Origin: Bhargavaea ullalensis
Lineage (GTDB): Bacteria; Bacillota; Bacilli; Bacillales_A; Planococcaceae
Assembly: GCF_040545425.1 (NCBI RefSeq)
Contig: NZ_JBEPLW010000024.1
Strand: one strand, 5' to 3'
Length of the DNA: 36,614 nt
In this document: positions 15,433 to 22,994 of the stretch, one piece after another
How positions within the stretch are numbered: the first letter of the stretch is position 1
Layout of the letters: every line of letters starts with the position of its first letter
Made by a program: the position numbers and the translations under genes
The notes under the pieces: generated by a model
The model's input: only the letters and a program-made list of their open reading frames with translations
What the model was told of the DNA's origin: nothing
The model's database searches: none

Positions 15433-16626
15433 TCATCCTTTCGTCCGGATGACCGCCACTTTCAGATAATCCGACTCCATATGATGACGGTGGGTACGGA
15501 AATCGGCCGGGAGCCGGAATTCCCGCTCGATCGTGTATTTCCTGCCGGCAGACTTGAACGCCTTCTCGATGAACCCGCGGAATTTCTTCATGCCGAAGCC
15601 CGCATGGTTGGTCGAAGCGATGATGATGCCGTCCTTCGCCGTCACCGAAAGGGCATCCTCCAGCAGCTTCGGATAGTCTTTGGCGGCGCTGAATGTCCGC
15701 TTTTTCGAACGGGCAAAGCTCGGCGGATCGAGGATGAGGAGATCGAATTCCTTCTCGTGCCGCTTCGCATAGCGGAAGTAGTCAAACACATCCATGACGA
15801 CGATGTCCTGAGCTTCATAATCGATGCCGTTTGCAGAAAACTGTTCGATCGTCTTCGGCAGACTGCGCTTGGCGAGATCGACGCTCGTCGTCCCCGCTGC
15901 TCCGCCGAGTGCCGCGGCGACCGAAAAAGCGCCTGTATAAGAAAATGCATTCAGTGTGCGGCGTCCTTTAGCCCACTCGTCGCGGACCGCTTTTCTGACA
16001 TCCCGCTGATCGAGGAAGATGCCGGTCATCGCCCCGTCGTTCAGATCGACGGCGAACTGCATCCCGTTTTCCTTCACCAGGATCGGGAAATCCGGCTTGT
16101 CGCCGAACACGAAGTCGTCATCCTCCACATACTGTCCCCTGGAATCAAACCGTTTTTTCCCGAAAACGGAGCGGACCGCCTTCAGATCCGCAAGCGCATC
16201 ATGAACGTACCGGCGCATCGCATAAATCCCTTCACTGTACCAGTTTATCAGGAAATGGCCGTCATAGTCGTCGATCGTCAGGCCGCCGATTCCGTCCCCT
16301 TCGCCGTTGAACACACGGAATGCGTTCGTTTCGGGATCTTCATAGAAGGATTCCCGCCGGGCGATCGCGTCCCTGATCTTCCGGCTGAAGAACGCTTCGT
16401 CGATCTGTTCGCCTTCCTTCGTTGCGAGCACCCAGCCGGCACCTTTGTTTTGGCTCCCGTGATAGCCGGTGGCGACGTAGCGTCCCGCCGGATCAATGAG
16501 TTTCAGCAGCGAGCCTTCCCGCCCGAGCATCTCAGGATCCGCCACTGCGTCCTTCGGCAGGATCGGCTGGCCCTTTCGGATGGCTGCTGCCGTCTCCCCG
16601 TCCACTTTCACTTCTCTCAACTTCAT
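15433..16626 (-). CDS. 23S rRNA methyltransferase, RlmI/YwbD-like (class I SAM)
   Basis: A 397-residue protein with an N-terminal PUA-like domain (about 1-80), a linker with NGEGDGIGGLTIDDYDGHF, and a Rossmann methyltransferase domain: TLNAFSYTGAFSVAA (motif I), TSVDLAKRS (motif II) and LLILDPPSFAR (motif IV). This is the COG1092 family; E. coli RlmI makes m5C1962 in 23S rRNA and B. subtilis YwbD has the same length. The exact target base is inferred. ATG at 16626 follows GGAAGGCGG. It precedes chrA on the same strand with the inverted repeat between, so co-transcription is possible but probably attenuated. Confidence 0.88.
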   Translation of the reverse strand: MKLREVKVDGETAAAIRKGQPILPKDAVADPEMLGREGSLLKLIDPAGRYVATGYHGSQNKGAGWVLATKEGEQIDEAFFSRKIRDAIARRESFYEDPETNAFRVFNGEGDGIGGLTIDDYDGHFLINWYSEGIYAMRRYVHDALADLKAVRSVFGKKRFDSRGQYVEDDDFVFGDKPDFPILVKENGMQFAVDLNDGAMTGIFLDQRDVRKAVRDEWAKGRRTLNAFSYTGAFSVAAALGGAAGTTSVDLAKRSLPKTIEQFSANGIDYEAQDIVVMDVFDYFRYAKRHEKEFDLLILDPPSFARSKKRTFSAAKDYPKLLEDALSVTAKDGIIIASTNHAGFGMKKFRGFIEKAFKSAGRKYTIEREFRLPADFRTHRHHMESDYLKVAVIRTKG

Positions 16627-16717
16627 CTGTTATTCCGCCTTCCTGTGCTTTCGTCAACCTATTATCGCACGCCGGGCGCCCGCTGACGAATCTGCGGCGG
16701 GCCGGATGGTTTATCCA

Positions 16718-16746
16718 TTGTGTTTTTTCTTCCGCGGATATAAAAT
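16718..16746 (+). promoter_or_regulatory. SigA-type promoter of the CNNM gene
   Basis: TTGTGT (16718-16723), a 17-nt spacer and TAAAAT (16741-16746), about 30 nt before the AGGAGGTG ribosome site. Confidence 0.5.
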
Positions 16747-16776
16747 TAAAGCAACTCACGATTTTTTCTATTAAAC

Positions 16777-16824
16777 AGGAGGTGTACACTTTGTCCTCCC
16801 CCTCATTCGGGTCAGGGGCAAAGT
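16777..16824 (+). promoter_or_regulatory. Ribosome site with intervening hairpin
   Basis: AGGAGGTG (16777-16784) is near perfect but 46 nt from the TTG start at 16831 and properly spaced only for an out-of-frame TTG (16791). ACTTTG (16788-16793) pairs with CAAAGT (16819-16824), and CCCCT (16799-16803) with AGGGG (16814-16818). Folding this stem leaves 3 + 6 nt between the ribosome site and the TTG at 16831, which is normal spacing. Confidence 0.5.
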
Positions 16825-16830
16825 ATTTAT

Positions 16831-18177
16831 TTGGACATTGCCATACGATTGGCAGCTTTTGCTGCCTTAATCGCCTTCACCGCGTTTTTCGTCGCGAGTG
16901 AATTCGCAATCGTGAAAGTCAGGACGACGCGCATCGATCAGCTTATTGCGGAAGGCAACCGCAAAGCCATGCGGGCGAAGAAAGTGGTCTCCAATCTGGA
17001 TGAGTACCTTTCGGCCTGCCAGCTCGGCATCACGATCACCGCCCTCGGCCTCGGCTGGCTCGGCGAACCGACCGTCCAGAGGATGCTTGCGCCGCTGTTT
17101 GAGCGGTTCGAGATCCAGGGCAACATTGCCGCGCTCCTTTCCTTCCTCATCGCTTTCTCGGCCGTGACGTTCCTTCACGTCGTCGTCGGCGAACTCGCGC
17201 CGAAATCGGCCGCCATCCAGAAAGCCGAAGCGATCACGCTCAACTTCTCGGGACCGCTCATCGCCTTTTACCGGCTCATGTATCCGGTGATCCACGGCAT
17301 GAACGGGGCGGCCCAGGGACTGATCCGGATGTTCGGCCTCAAGCCGATGTCCGAATCGGAAGCAGCCCACTCCGAGGAAGAATTGCGGATGATTCTCTCC
17401 GACAGCTTAAAAAGCGGTGAAATCAACCAGTCCGAATATAAATATGTAAACAAGATTTTCGAATTCGACGACCGGATCGCCAAAGAAATCATGGTGCCGC
17501 GGACCGAAATGATGACCGTCGAGAAAAACATGACGCTCCGTGAAGTGTTCGACGTCATGGGCGTCGAGCAGTACACACGCTACCCGGTCACGGACGGCGA
17601 CAAGGACCACGTCATCGGCCTCGTGAACATGAAGCATCTGCTGACGGCCTTCATCAAAGATCCCGAAAGCGGCACCCGTCCGGTGATGGACTTCACACAG
17701 CCGGTCATCCGGGTGATCGAGTCGATCCCGATCGGCGACCTGCTCCTGAAGATCCAGCGCGAACGGATCCACATGGCCGTGCTTATGGACGAATACGGCG
17801 GCACGAGCGGGCTGGTCACGATCGAGGACATCCTCGAAGAAATCGTCGGAGACATCCAGGATGAGTTTGACATCGATGAAGTGCCGGACGTCCAGGCGGT
17901 CGGCGAGAATCACTACATCTTTGATGCCAAGATGCTCATCGAAGACATCAACGACATTCTCGGGATCCACATCGACGAAGAAGACATCGACACAATCGGC
18001 GGCTGGTTCATGGCCAAACGGTTCGATGTCGTCAAAGGCGAGAAGATCATCGAGCAAGGCTATGAGTTCCTCGTCAAAGACATGGAGGGCCACCATATCC
18101 TGTATATCGAAGCGATGAAAGCAGATCCTGAGACCGAGCCGTCCGTGGAAGACCACGCCGCGGCCGCGGAATTCTGA
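16831..18177 (+). CDS. CNNM/CBS-domain transporter (hemolysin C/CorC family; Mg2+ efflux type)
   Basis: A 448-residue protein with an N-terminal CNNM (DUF21) membrane domain of about three helices (FTAFFVASEFAIVKVR at 13-28), a CBS pair (about 215-345; IMVPRTEM, YPVTDGDKDHVIGLV, DEYGGTSGLVTIEDILEEIVG) and a C-terminal CorC_HlyC domain (about 355-435). B. subtilis MpfA (YhdP) of this family exports Mg2+; the family is often labelled hemolysin without evidence. The start is TTG at 16831, since no ATG or GTG exists in frame upstream and the family N-terminus begins near here. The ribosome site is far away; see the hairpin feature. It ends at a strong terminator. Confidence 0.88.
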   Translation: MDIAIRLAAFAALIAFTAFFVASEFAIVKVRTTRIDQLIAEGNRKAMRAKKVVSNLDEYLSACQLGITITALGLGWLGEPTVQRMLAPLFERFEIQGNIAALLSFLIAFSAVTFLHVVVGELAPKSAAIQKAEAITLNFSGPLIAFYRLMYPVIHGMNGAAQGLIRMFGLKPMSESEAAHSEEELRMILSDSLKSGEINQSEYKYVNKIFEFDDRIAKEIMVPRTEMMTVEKNMTLREVFDVMGVEQYTRYPVTDGDKDHVIGLVNMKHLLTAFIKDPESGTRPVMDFTQPVIRVIESIPIGDLLLKIQRERIHMAVLMDEYGGTSGLVTIEDILEEIVGDIQDEFDIDEVPDVQAVGENHYIFDAKMLIEDINDILGIHIDEEDIDTIGGWFMAKRFDVVKGEKIIEQGYEFLVKDMEGHHILYIEAMKADPETEPSVEDHAAAAEF

Positions 18178-18183
18178 TCCACT

Positions 18184-18219
18184 CCCCCGGACACTGAGTG
18201 TCCGAGGGGTTTTTGTTTT
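18184..18219 (+). terminator. Terminator of the CNNM gene
   Basis: CCCCcCGGACACT pairs with GTGTCCGaGGGG (loop GA-sized), followed by TTTTTGTTTT. Starts 7 nt after the stop. Confidence 0.9.
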
Positions 18220-18289
18220 CCCGGAAACTTCATTCATAAGCCGGAAAGACGATTTTGGGGTATACTGGATGGTCCGGGGGTGAACGATC

Positions 18290-19195
18290 ATGGATCTATA
18301 TTCCAACCTGAGAAAAGGCGAGCGCGGCGCCTGGGTCAGCATCTGGACCTACATTGTGCTCAGCATCGTCAAATATACGGCCGGGACACTCGGCCACTCC
18401 GACGCCCTGAAGGCCGACGCCCTGAACAACACGACCGACGTCATCGCGTCTGTTGCGGTGCTTGTCGGACTGAGGATTTCCCAGAAGCCGCCCGATGACC
18501 AGCACCGGTACGGACATCTGCGCGCCGAAACGATCGCTTCGCTCATCGCCAGCTTCATCATGGCAGCGGTCGGCCTGCAGGTTCTGATCGGGGCCATTGG
18601 TTCGCTCGCATCCGAAGAAAGCGCCTCCCCTTCCCTTTTCACGGGAATCGTTGCACTGGCAAGCGGCATTGTCATGTTCATCGTTTACCGCTACAATCTG
18701 AAGCTCTCCCGGAAGATCAACAGCGCGGCACTCAAGGCGGCGGCGCTCGACAACCGGTCTGACGCCCTCGTCAGCCTCGGTGCGGCGGCCGGGATTGCCG
18801 GCGCCATTTTCGGCTATCCGATCATCGATACGGTCACCGCCGTCATCATCGCCATCTTGATCCTTCTGTCGGCAGGTTCCATTTTCAAGGAAGCGGTCTA
18901 CACACTGACGGACGGGTTTGATGAAGAGGAAGGAAAAGAACTTTCCCAGCTCGCCGAGTCGGTCAGCGGCGTTATCCGGCTCAAAGAGTTCAAAGGAAGA
19001 ATGCACGGCAACCACGCCTTCATCGATCTCACCGTCACCGTGGATCCGATGCTCAACGTGATCGAAAGCCACCGGATCACAGAAGAAATCGAACGGCGGC
19101 TGGAAAAAGTGAAACCTTTCAGCACAGTGCTCGTACATATAGAACCGGAACTTTCGGAAAATAGAAAATCAGGGGGAACTTCGCACCATGTATGA
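18290..19195 (+). CDS. Cation diffusion facilitator (CDF) metal exporter
   Basis: A 301-residue CDF protein with six helices (about 15-210) and a C-terminal cytoplasmic domain (about 215-290) that dimerises. Metal-site motifs are N46-x-x-x-D50 in helix 2 (DALNNTTD) and D154-x-x-x-D158 in helix 5 (DNRSD). Zinc exporters usually show His in one of these places; an Asn/Asp-only set is more like manganese- or iron-exporting CDFs such as B. subtilis MneP/MneS. The metal is therefore inferred as Mn2+. ATG at 18290 follows GGGGGTGA. The stop overlaps the start of the next gene (ATGTATGA), so both are co-translated. Confidence 0.9.
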   Translation: MDLYSNLRKGERGAWVSIWTYIVLSIVKYTAGTLGHSDALKADALNNTTDVIASVAVLVGLRISQKPPDDQHRYGHLRAETIASLIASFIMAAVGLQVLIGAIGSLASEESASPSLFTGIVALASGIVMFIVYRYNLKLSRKINSAALKAAALDNRSDALVSLGAAAGIAGAIFGYPIIDTVTAVIIAILILLSAGSIFKEAVYTLTDGFDEEEGKELSQLAESVSGVIRLKEFKGRMHGNHAFIDLTVTVDPMLNVIESHRITEEIERRLEKVKPFSTVLVHIEPELSENRKSGGTSHHV

Positions 19196-19748
19196 TTTTG
19201 TCGATCAGAAGCGGGTCATTTCATTCACACTGGCTGTCATCTTTTTCATTCTCGCCATTATCGGCCCGGCAGCCCTTCTGCTTCCATTCAAGAACGGCTT
19301 CATCACGCGGGAAGCCCAGGTTGTCGGCACGTCAGGGTGGTCACTCATCACGGGGGGCGTCGGACTGCTTGCCATCTCAGGGATCTTCATCGTATTCGCG
19401 GTCGTCGAAAAGCGGGCGAAGATTGCCGTCATGACGATTGTTTTGCTCATCGTCGCGGTGCTGGGCATCGTGCTTTCTTCCAAGGACTACTATTATTACA
19501 CCCAGGACCGTTTCGTCATCAGTACGCCGTTCTCTCTTCAATCCCAGACTTACCACTGGGATGATTTTGAGCAGGTGACCGAAAACCTGACGAAGGAAGG
19601 CGGCACGCTCGCCGTTCAATCCGTTGACTTCCTCATGAAAGACGGAACGGATTATTCATTTGACCGCGGTATCATGATCAATAACTACCAGCCGATCATC
19701 TACGCCGTCCAGAACGCCGGCGGCAAGCACGTCCGAAAAGAAAGTTGA
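19188..19748 (+). CDS. Three-helix membrane protein of unknown function
   Basis: A 186-residue protein with hydrophobic segments at about 10-33, 48-72 and 77-97. An approximately 85-residue soluble C-terminus rich in beta-type sequence follows (DRFVISTPFSLQSQTYHWDD, then DFLMKDGTDYSF), possibly a PH-like fold. No family recognised. It overlaps the CDF gene by 8 nt and is followed by a strong terminator, so it is an operon partner and could assist or sense metal export; that is inference only. Confidence 0.75.
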   Translation: MYDFVDQKRVISFTLAVIFFILAIIGPAALLLPFKNGFITREAQVVGTSGWSLITGGVGLLAISGIFIVFAVVEKRAKIAVMTIVLLIVAVLGIVLSSKDYYYYTQDRFVISTPFSLQSQTYHWDDFEQVTENLTKEGGTLAVQSVDFLMKDGTDYSFDRGIMINNYQPIIYAVQNAGGKHVRKES

Positions 19749-19776
19749 TCCACTCCAAACAGCTAGGCAGGTTCAA

Positions 19777-19812
19777 AAGCCCGGCAGGCGGTTTCATCCG
19801 CTTGCCGGGCTT
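19777..19812. terminator. Bidirectional terminator
   Basis: AAGCCCGGCAgGCGG pairs with CCGCtTGCCGGGCTT across a 6-nt loop, with short T-runs on both sides. It separates the CDF operon from the acidic lipoprotein gene. Confidence 0.85.
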
Positions 19813-19824
19813 CATTTTGGTTCA

Positions 19825-20121
19825 TCAGGAACCGTTGTTTTCCTCGTCCGTTTCGTCGAGCATTTCCTCGTCGTCGGATGTATCCGTGCCGTCCATCCCT
19901 TCGCTGTCTTTCCCGGAATCGGTATCGGCATCAGTATCCGTGTCTACGTTGACATCCGTGTCCGTTCCGTCATCGCCGTCCGGAGCCGGATTCACATCCT
20001 CCGTCGGTTCGTCCACATCAACATCCACATCATCTCCGTCATTCTTATCGCCGCAGGCTGCGAGCATGCCGACCGACAGGAATGTCGCCGCTCCGACTTG
20101 TAGCCATTTCTTTGGTTGCAT
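19825..20121 (-). CDS. Highly acidic lipoprotein
   Basis: A 98-residue protein with a lipoprotein signal ending LSVGMLAAC (lipobox LAAC, about residue 23). The mature part is almost only Asp, Glu, Thr, Gly and Ser, with Asp-x repeats (DVDVDVDEP, DTDVNVDTDTDADTD). It would be membrane-tethered, disordered and strongly negative; cation (Ca2+) binding or a cell-wall spacer role is plausible but unproven. The ATG at 20121 has AAGGAGGAGG upstream. A longer in-frame start at 20196 lacks a site and would bury the signal peptide. Confidence 0.8.
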   Translation of the reverse strand: MQPKKWLQVGAATFLSVGMLAACGDKNDGDDVDVDVDEPTEDVNPAPDGDDGTDTDVNVDTDTDADTDSGKDSEGMDGTDTSDDEEMLDETDEENNGS

Positions 20122-20232
20122 ATCGTGATTCCTCCTCCTTGTCGTCTTGTCTGAAAGTCGTTCCACCCCCACTATTCCCTTAATTGGGCAAGTCAATCAT
20201 TTCACCGCAAATCCATCTCGAAAGTGCGTTTC

Positions 20233-20298
20233 CGGGGAGCCTTATCTTTAACAGCGGGAGCGTTATCTTTATCCCGCATAGCGTTATCTTTATCGCCG
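20233..20298. repeat. Three tandem 22-nt repeats (GCGTTATCTTTAT core)
   Basis: Units start at 20233, 20255 and 20277 and share AGC(C/G)TTATCTTTA. The middle unit has complementary ends (CGGGA...TCCCG). The array lies between the lipoprotein gene and the yhcX terminator and has no open frame of note. Confidence 0.75.
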
Positions 20299-20312
20299 GG
20301 AGCCTGTCCATT

Positions 20313-20352
20313 AAGAAAGCCGCCGGCCGGAAAAATTCCCGGCCAAGCGGCT
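20313..20352 (-). terminator. Terminator of yhcX
   Basis: On the minus strand AGCCGCTTGGCCGG pairs with CCGGCCGGCGGCT (small internal loop), followed by TTCTTAAT. Confidence 0.75.
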
Positions 20353-20372
20353 GCGTTTGAAAGATTGGCATA

Positions 20373-21917
20373 TCAGTCTTTCCTGTATTCCACCCGGTAT
20401 ACGTCATGCCGGCGGTCTTTGAGCTGCTTGACCGTGCCGTCCTGGCGCTGGCGGCGGAGAATCTCCAGATCCACGTCGCCGATGAGTGCCATTTCAAGGT
20501 TGGCATTCGTCTCGCCGACAATGCCGTCCCGGGCAAACTCAAAGTCGGACGGAGCGAAAATTGCCGACTGGGCGTACTGGATGTCCATATTCTCCGTCTG
20601 CGGCAGGTTGCCGACCGTGCCGGAAATGACGGTGTACACCTGATTTTCGATGGCGCGCGCCTGTGCACAGTAGCGGACGCGGAGGTAGCCTTGCCGGTCT
20701 TCCGTGCAGAACGGCGTGAAGATGATGTTCGCCCCCATGTCGGTCGCAATCCGCGCCAATTCCGGGAACTCGATGTCGTAGCAGATCTGGATGGCGATTT
20801 TGCCGCAGTCGGTGTCAAACACCCGGACCGCATCTCCCGCACTGATCCCCCACCACTTCCGCTCATTCGGCGTGATGTGGATCTTATATTGCTTCTCGAT
20901 CGAACCGTCACGCCGGAACAGATACGCGATGTTATAGATTTCATCGTCGTCTTCCTTCACGAAATGGGAGCCTCCGATGATGTTGACATTGTAGCGGACG
21001 GCCAGATCCGTGAACAGCTCAATGTATTCTTCCGTATACTCGGTCATTTTGCGGACCGCGATGCTCGGGATCGGCTCATCGAGGAACGACATGAGCTGCG
21101 TCGTGAAAATCTCCGGGAACACGACGAAGTCAGAATGCGCATCCGATGCGACATCGACAAAGTATTCGACCTGGCCCGCAAGATCATCGAACGACGAAAT
21201 CTGGCGCATGAGGTATTGGACCACACAGATGCGGACCGGATAGCTTGTCTTGAAATGCCGCTTCGACTGCGGCTTGTAGTCAATGTTGTTCCATTCCATG
21301 AGTGTCGCATATTTCCGGGACGCCTTGTCGTCCGGCAGGTAATCCGGGTTCACCCGCATGAGCGTGAAACCGTTCATGAGCTGGAACGACAGCACCGGAT
21401 CATAGATCTTGTGGCGGGACACCGCATCGACGTATTCACGCGGCGTCATTTCCTTTTCGTGCTTGTAATAGTTCGGGATTCGGCCCCCGATGACGATCGA
21501 CTTCAGGTTCAGCTTTCGCGCCAGGTCTTTCCGCGCTTCATACAATCGCTGCCCGACCTTCATCCGGCGGTAGGCCGGGTCGACCATCACTTCGATGCCG
21601 TACAGATTATAACCGTCGGGGTTGTGGTTCGTGATGTATCCTTCATCGGTCACATCGTCCCACGTATGCTTGTCGTCGTACTCGTCGAAGTTGATGATGA
21701 GGCTTGAGCACGAGCCGATGATCTCGCCGTCCAGTTCCGCAACGAACTGCCCTTCCGGGAAAATGGCGAGATGGCTTTCAAGATGCGACCGCTCCCATGG
21801 ATCCATCCCCGGGAAACACGAATCCTGCATGCGCAGGATGGCATCGATATCATCATGGGTCATCTCTCGGATCACCATGCTTTTTTCAAATGAAGACAAA
21901 TCAAATTGTTCCGTCAC
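20373..21917 (-). CDS. yhcX: GNAT acetyltransferase / carbon-nitrogen hydrolase fusion (YhcX)
   Basis: A 514-residue two-domain enzyme. Residues about 12-180 are a GNAT acetyltransferase (GIEVMVDPAYRRMKVGQRLY, acetyl-CoA loop). Residues about 220-490 are a nitrilase-fold amidohydrolase with the triad Glu (VVFPEIF), Lys (KQYKIHIT) and Cys (IAIQICYDIEFPE). This is the layout of B. subtilis YhcX; substrates are unknown. GTG at 21917 has AAGGGGG at 7 nt and gives the YhcX length; in-frame starts up to 22016 have no site. A minus-strand TATAAT lies at 21951-21956. It is divergent from bdbC. Confidence 0.88.
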   Translation of the reverse strand: MTEQFDLSSFEKSMVIREMTHDDIDAILRMQDSCFPGMDPWERSHLESHLAIFPEGQFVAELDGEIIGSCSSLIINFDEYDDKHTWDDVTDEGYITNHNPDGYNLYGIEVMVDPAYRRMKVGQRLYEARKDLARKLNLKSIVIGGRIPNYYKHEKEMTPREYVDAVSRHKIYDPVLSFQLMNGFTLMRVNPDYLPDDKASRKYATLMEWNNIDYKPQSKRHFKTSYPVRICVVQYLMRQISSFDDLAGQVEYFVDVASDAHSDFVVFPEIFTTQLMSFLDEPIPSIAVRKMTEYTEEYIELFTDLAVRYNVNIIGGSHFVKEDDDEIYNIAYLFRRDGSIEKQYKIHITPNERKWWGISAGDAVRVFDTDCGKIAIQICYDIEFPELARIATDMGANIIFTPFCTEDRQGYLRVRYCAQARAIENQVYTVISGTVGNLPQTENMDIQYAQSAIFAPSDFEFARDGIVGETNANLEMALIGDVDLEILRRQRQDGTVKQLKDRRHDVYRVEYRKD

Positions 21918-21983
21918 GGGAGAGCCCCCTTCCGATTCACATTGAAAATCATTATACTGCATCCGGCCTCCGGTTAATATTAT

Positions 21984-22013
21984 TTTACTTGCCCCGTCGT
22001 CCGCCCCTATAAT
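21984..22013 (+). promoter_or_regulatory. Promoter of the bdbC-thioredoxin pair
   Basis: A perfect TATAAT (22008-22013) with TTTACT (21984-21989) at 18 nt or TTACTT at 17 nt. The bdbC ATG follows 37 nt later. Confidence 0.6.
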
Positions 22014-22049
22014 CATAAATGGAGTTTAAAATCGACAGGAGCGGGTTCA

Positions 22050-22478
22050 ATGGAAAAACGCCTCGAGAACACATGGCTCTTCATCTGGACGGTCGCACTC
22101 GTGGCAACGGCCGGTTCCCTTTACTTCTCGGAAGTGAAGCAGTTCGTGCCGTGCGAGATGTGCTGGTACCAGCGGATCCTCATGTATCCGATCGTCGTGA
22201 TCGGCGCGGTCGCGTTCGTGAGGAAAGATTTCCGGGCAGCCGCCTACACAGCTGCACTGTCGGTGATCGGGGGCCTGATTTCCCTTTATCATTATGGCAT
22301 CCAGAAAGTGGCGTTCCTTCAGGAGTCAGCGCCTGCCTGCGGCCAGGTGAGCTGCACGGGATCTTACATCAACTGGCTCGGGTTCATCACAATCCCCCTG
22401 CTTGCCCTCATTGCTTTCATCATCATCGCCGTCCTCAGCTTTCTCATGCTGAAGTGGCAGAAGGAGCCGAAATCATAA
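22050..22478 (+). CDS. bdbC: DsbB-like disulfide oxidoreductase BdbC
   Basis: A 142-residue, four-helix membrane protein with the quinone-proximal pair C35-E-M-C38 (VPCEMCWYQR) and the extracellular loop pair C97/C102 (ACGQVSC). These are the DsbB/BdbC signatures. It re-oxidises an extracytoplasmic thiol oxidase and passes electrons to quinone. AGGAGCGGG precedes the ATG. The next gene starts 1 nt after its stop and encodes a membrane-anchored thioredoxin-fold protein, the obvious partner. In B. subtilis the partner is the DsbA-like BdbD, which is not seen here. Confidence 0.92.
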   Translation: MEKRLENTWLFIWTVALVATAGSLYFSEVKQFVPCEMCWYQRILMYPIVVIGAVAFVRKDFRAAAYTAALSVIGGLISLYHYGIQKVAFLQESAPACGQVSCTGSYINWLGFITIPLLALIAFIIIAVLSFLMLKWQKEPKS

Positions 22479-22479
22479 T

Positions 22480-22947
22480 ATGAAGAAACTGTTCATCATC
22501 GGAGGCGCAGTCATCGTTCTTTTGGCGCTGCTCGTCTTCGTCAACAACCAATCAAACAAGCCCAAGCTGGCAGACAGCCCGTACGGGGACAAGCAGCTCA
22601 AGCAGTCGACGATCGACCAGCTCGACGATCCGAACTACCAGAACATCATCCTGCCGGACGAGCTGGAGAAACGGATTGATTCCGGGGATCCGGTCACTGT
22701 TTATTTCTTCAGCCCGGAATGCTCGCACTGCCAGGAAATGACGCCGCGCCTTGTGCCGATCGCCAAGGACATGAAAGCGGATGTCGTGAAATACAACGTC
22801 CTGGAGTTTGAACAAGGCTGGAACCAGTACCAGATCGAAGGAACTCCGACGCTTGCCCATTTTGAGGACGGCAAAGAAGTGGACCGAATCGTCGGTTCAC
22901 AGTCTGATGAAGCCATCCGGGCGTTCCTGGAACAATATGCAAAGTGA
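22480..22947 (+). CDS. Membrane-anchored thioredoxin-fold protein (CSHC)
   Basis: A 155-residue protein with an N-terminal membrane anchor (about 4-21), an approximately 40-residue linker, and a thioredoxin domain with active site C81-S-H-C84 (FFSPECSHCQEM) and cis-Pro loop EGTPTLAHF. It should face the outside of the membrane. A CSHC centre can work as oxidase or reductase; coupling to BdbC argues for disulfide formation. A spacing of 1 nt from bdbC and a shared terminator make this a two-gene operon. Confidence 0.88.
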   Translation: MKKLFIIGGAVIVLLALLVFVNNQSNKPKLADSPYGDKQLKQSTIDQLDDPNYQNIILPDELEKRIDSGDPVTVYFFSPECSHCQEMTPRLVPIAKDMKADVVKYNVLEFEQGWNQYQIEGTPTLAHFEDGKEVDRIVGSQSDEAIRAFLEQYAK

Positions 22948-22954
22948 AATCGAA

Positions 22955-22980
22955 GCCGCGCGGCAAGCGCGGCCTTTTTT
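22955..22980 (+). terminator. Terminator of bdbC operon
   Basis: GCCGCGC pairs with GCGCGGC across a 5-nt loop, followed by CTTTTTT. The T-run directly precedes the ribosome site of the pseudouridine synthase gene. Confidence 0.85.
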
Positions 22981-22994
22981 GGAGGGGATGCTGA

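Noticed and set aside
14163..15452. Long plus-strand open frame opposite chrA
   Set aside because: Same reasoning: antisense to a well-recognised membrane protein, no ribosome site, Arg/Gln/Asp-rich translation.
16791..16901. 36-codon ORF at TTG 16791 as an independent gene
   Set aside because: Well-spaced ribosome site, but the product has no recognisable features and overlaps the conserved CNNM N-terminus in another frame. Kept only as part of the start-site finding.
18253..18275. SigB-type promoter (GGGTAT) before the CDF gene
   Set aside because: A GGGTATACT match exists, but no GTTTAA-like -35 is found 13-15 nt upstream, nor a SigA -35.
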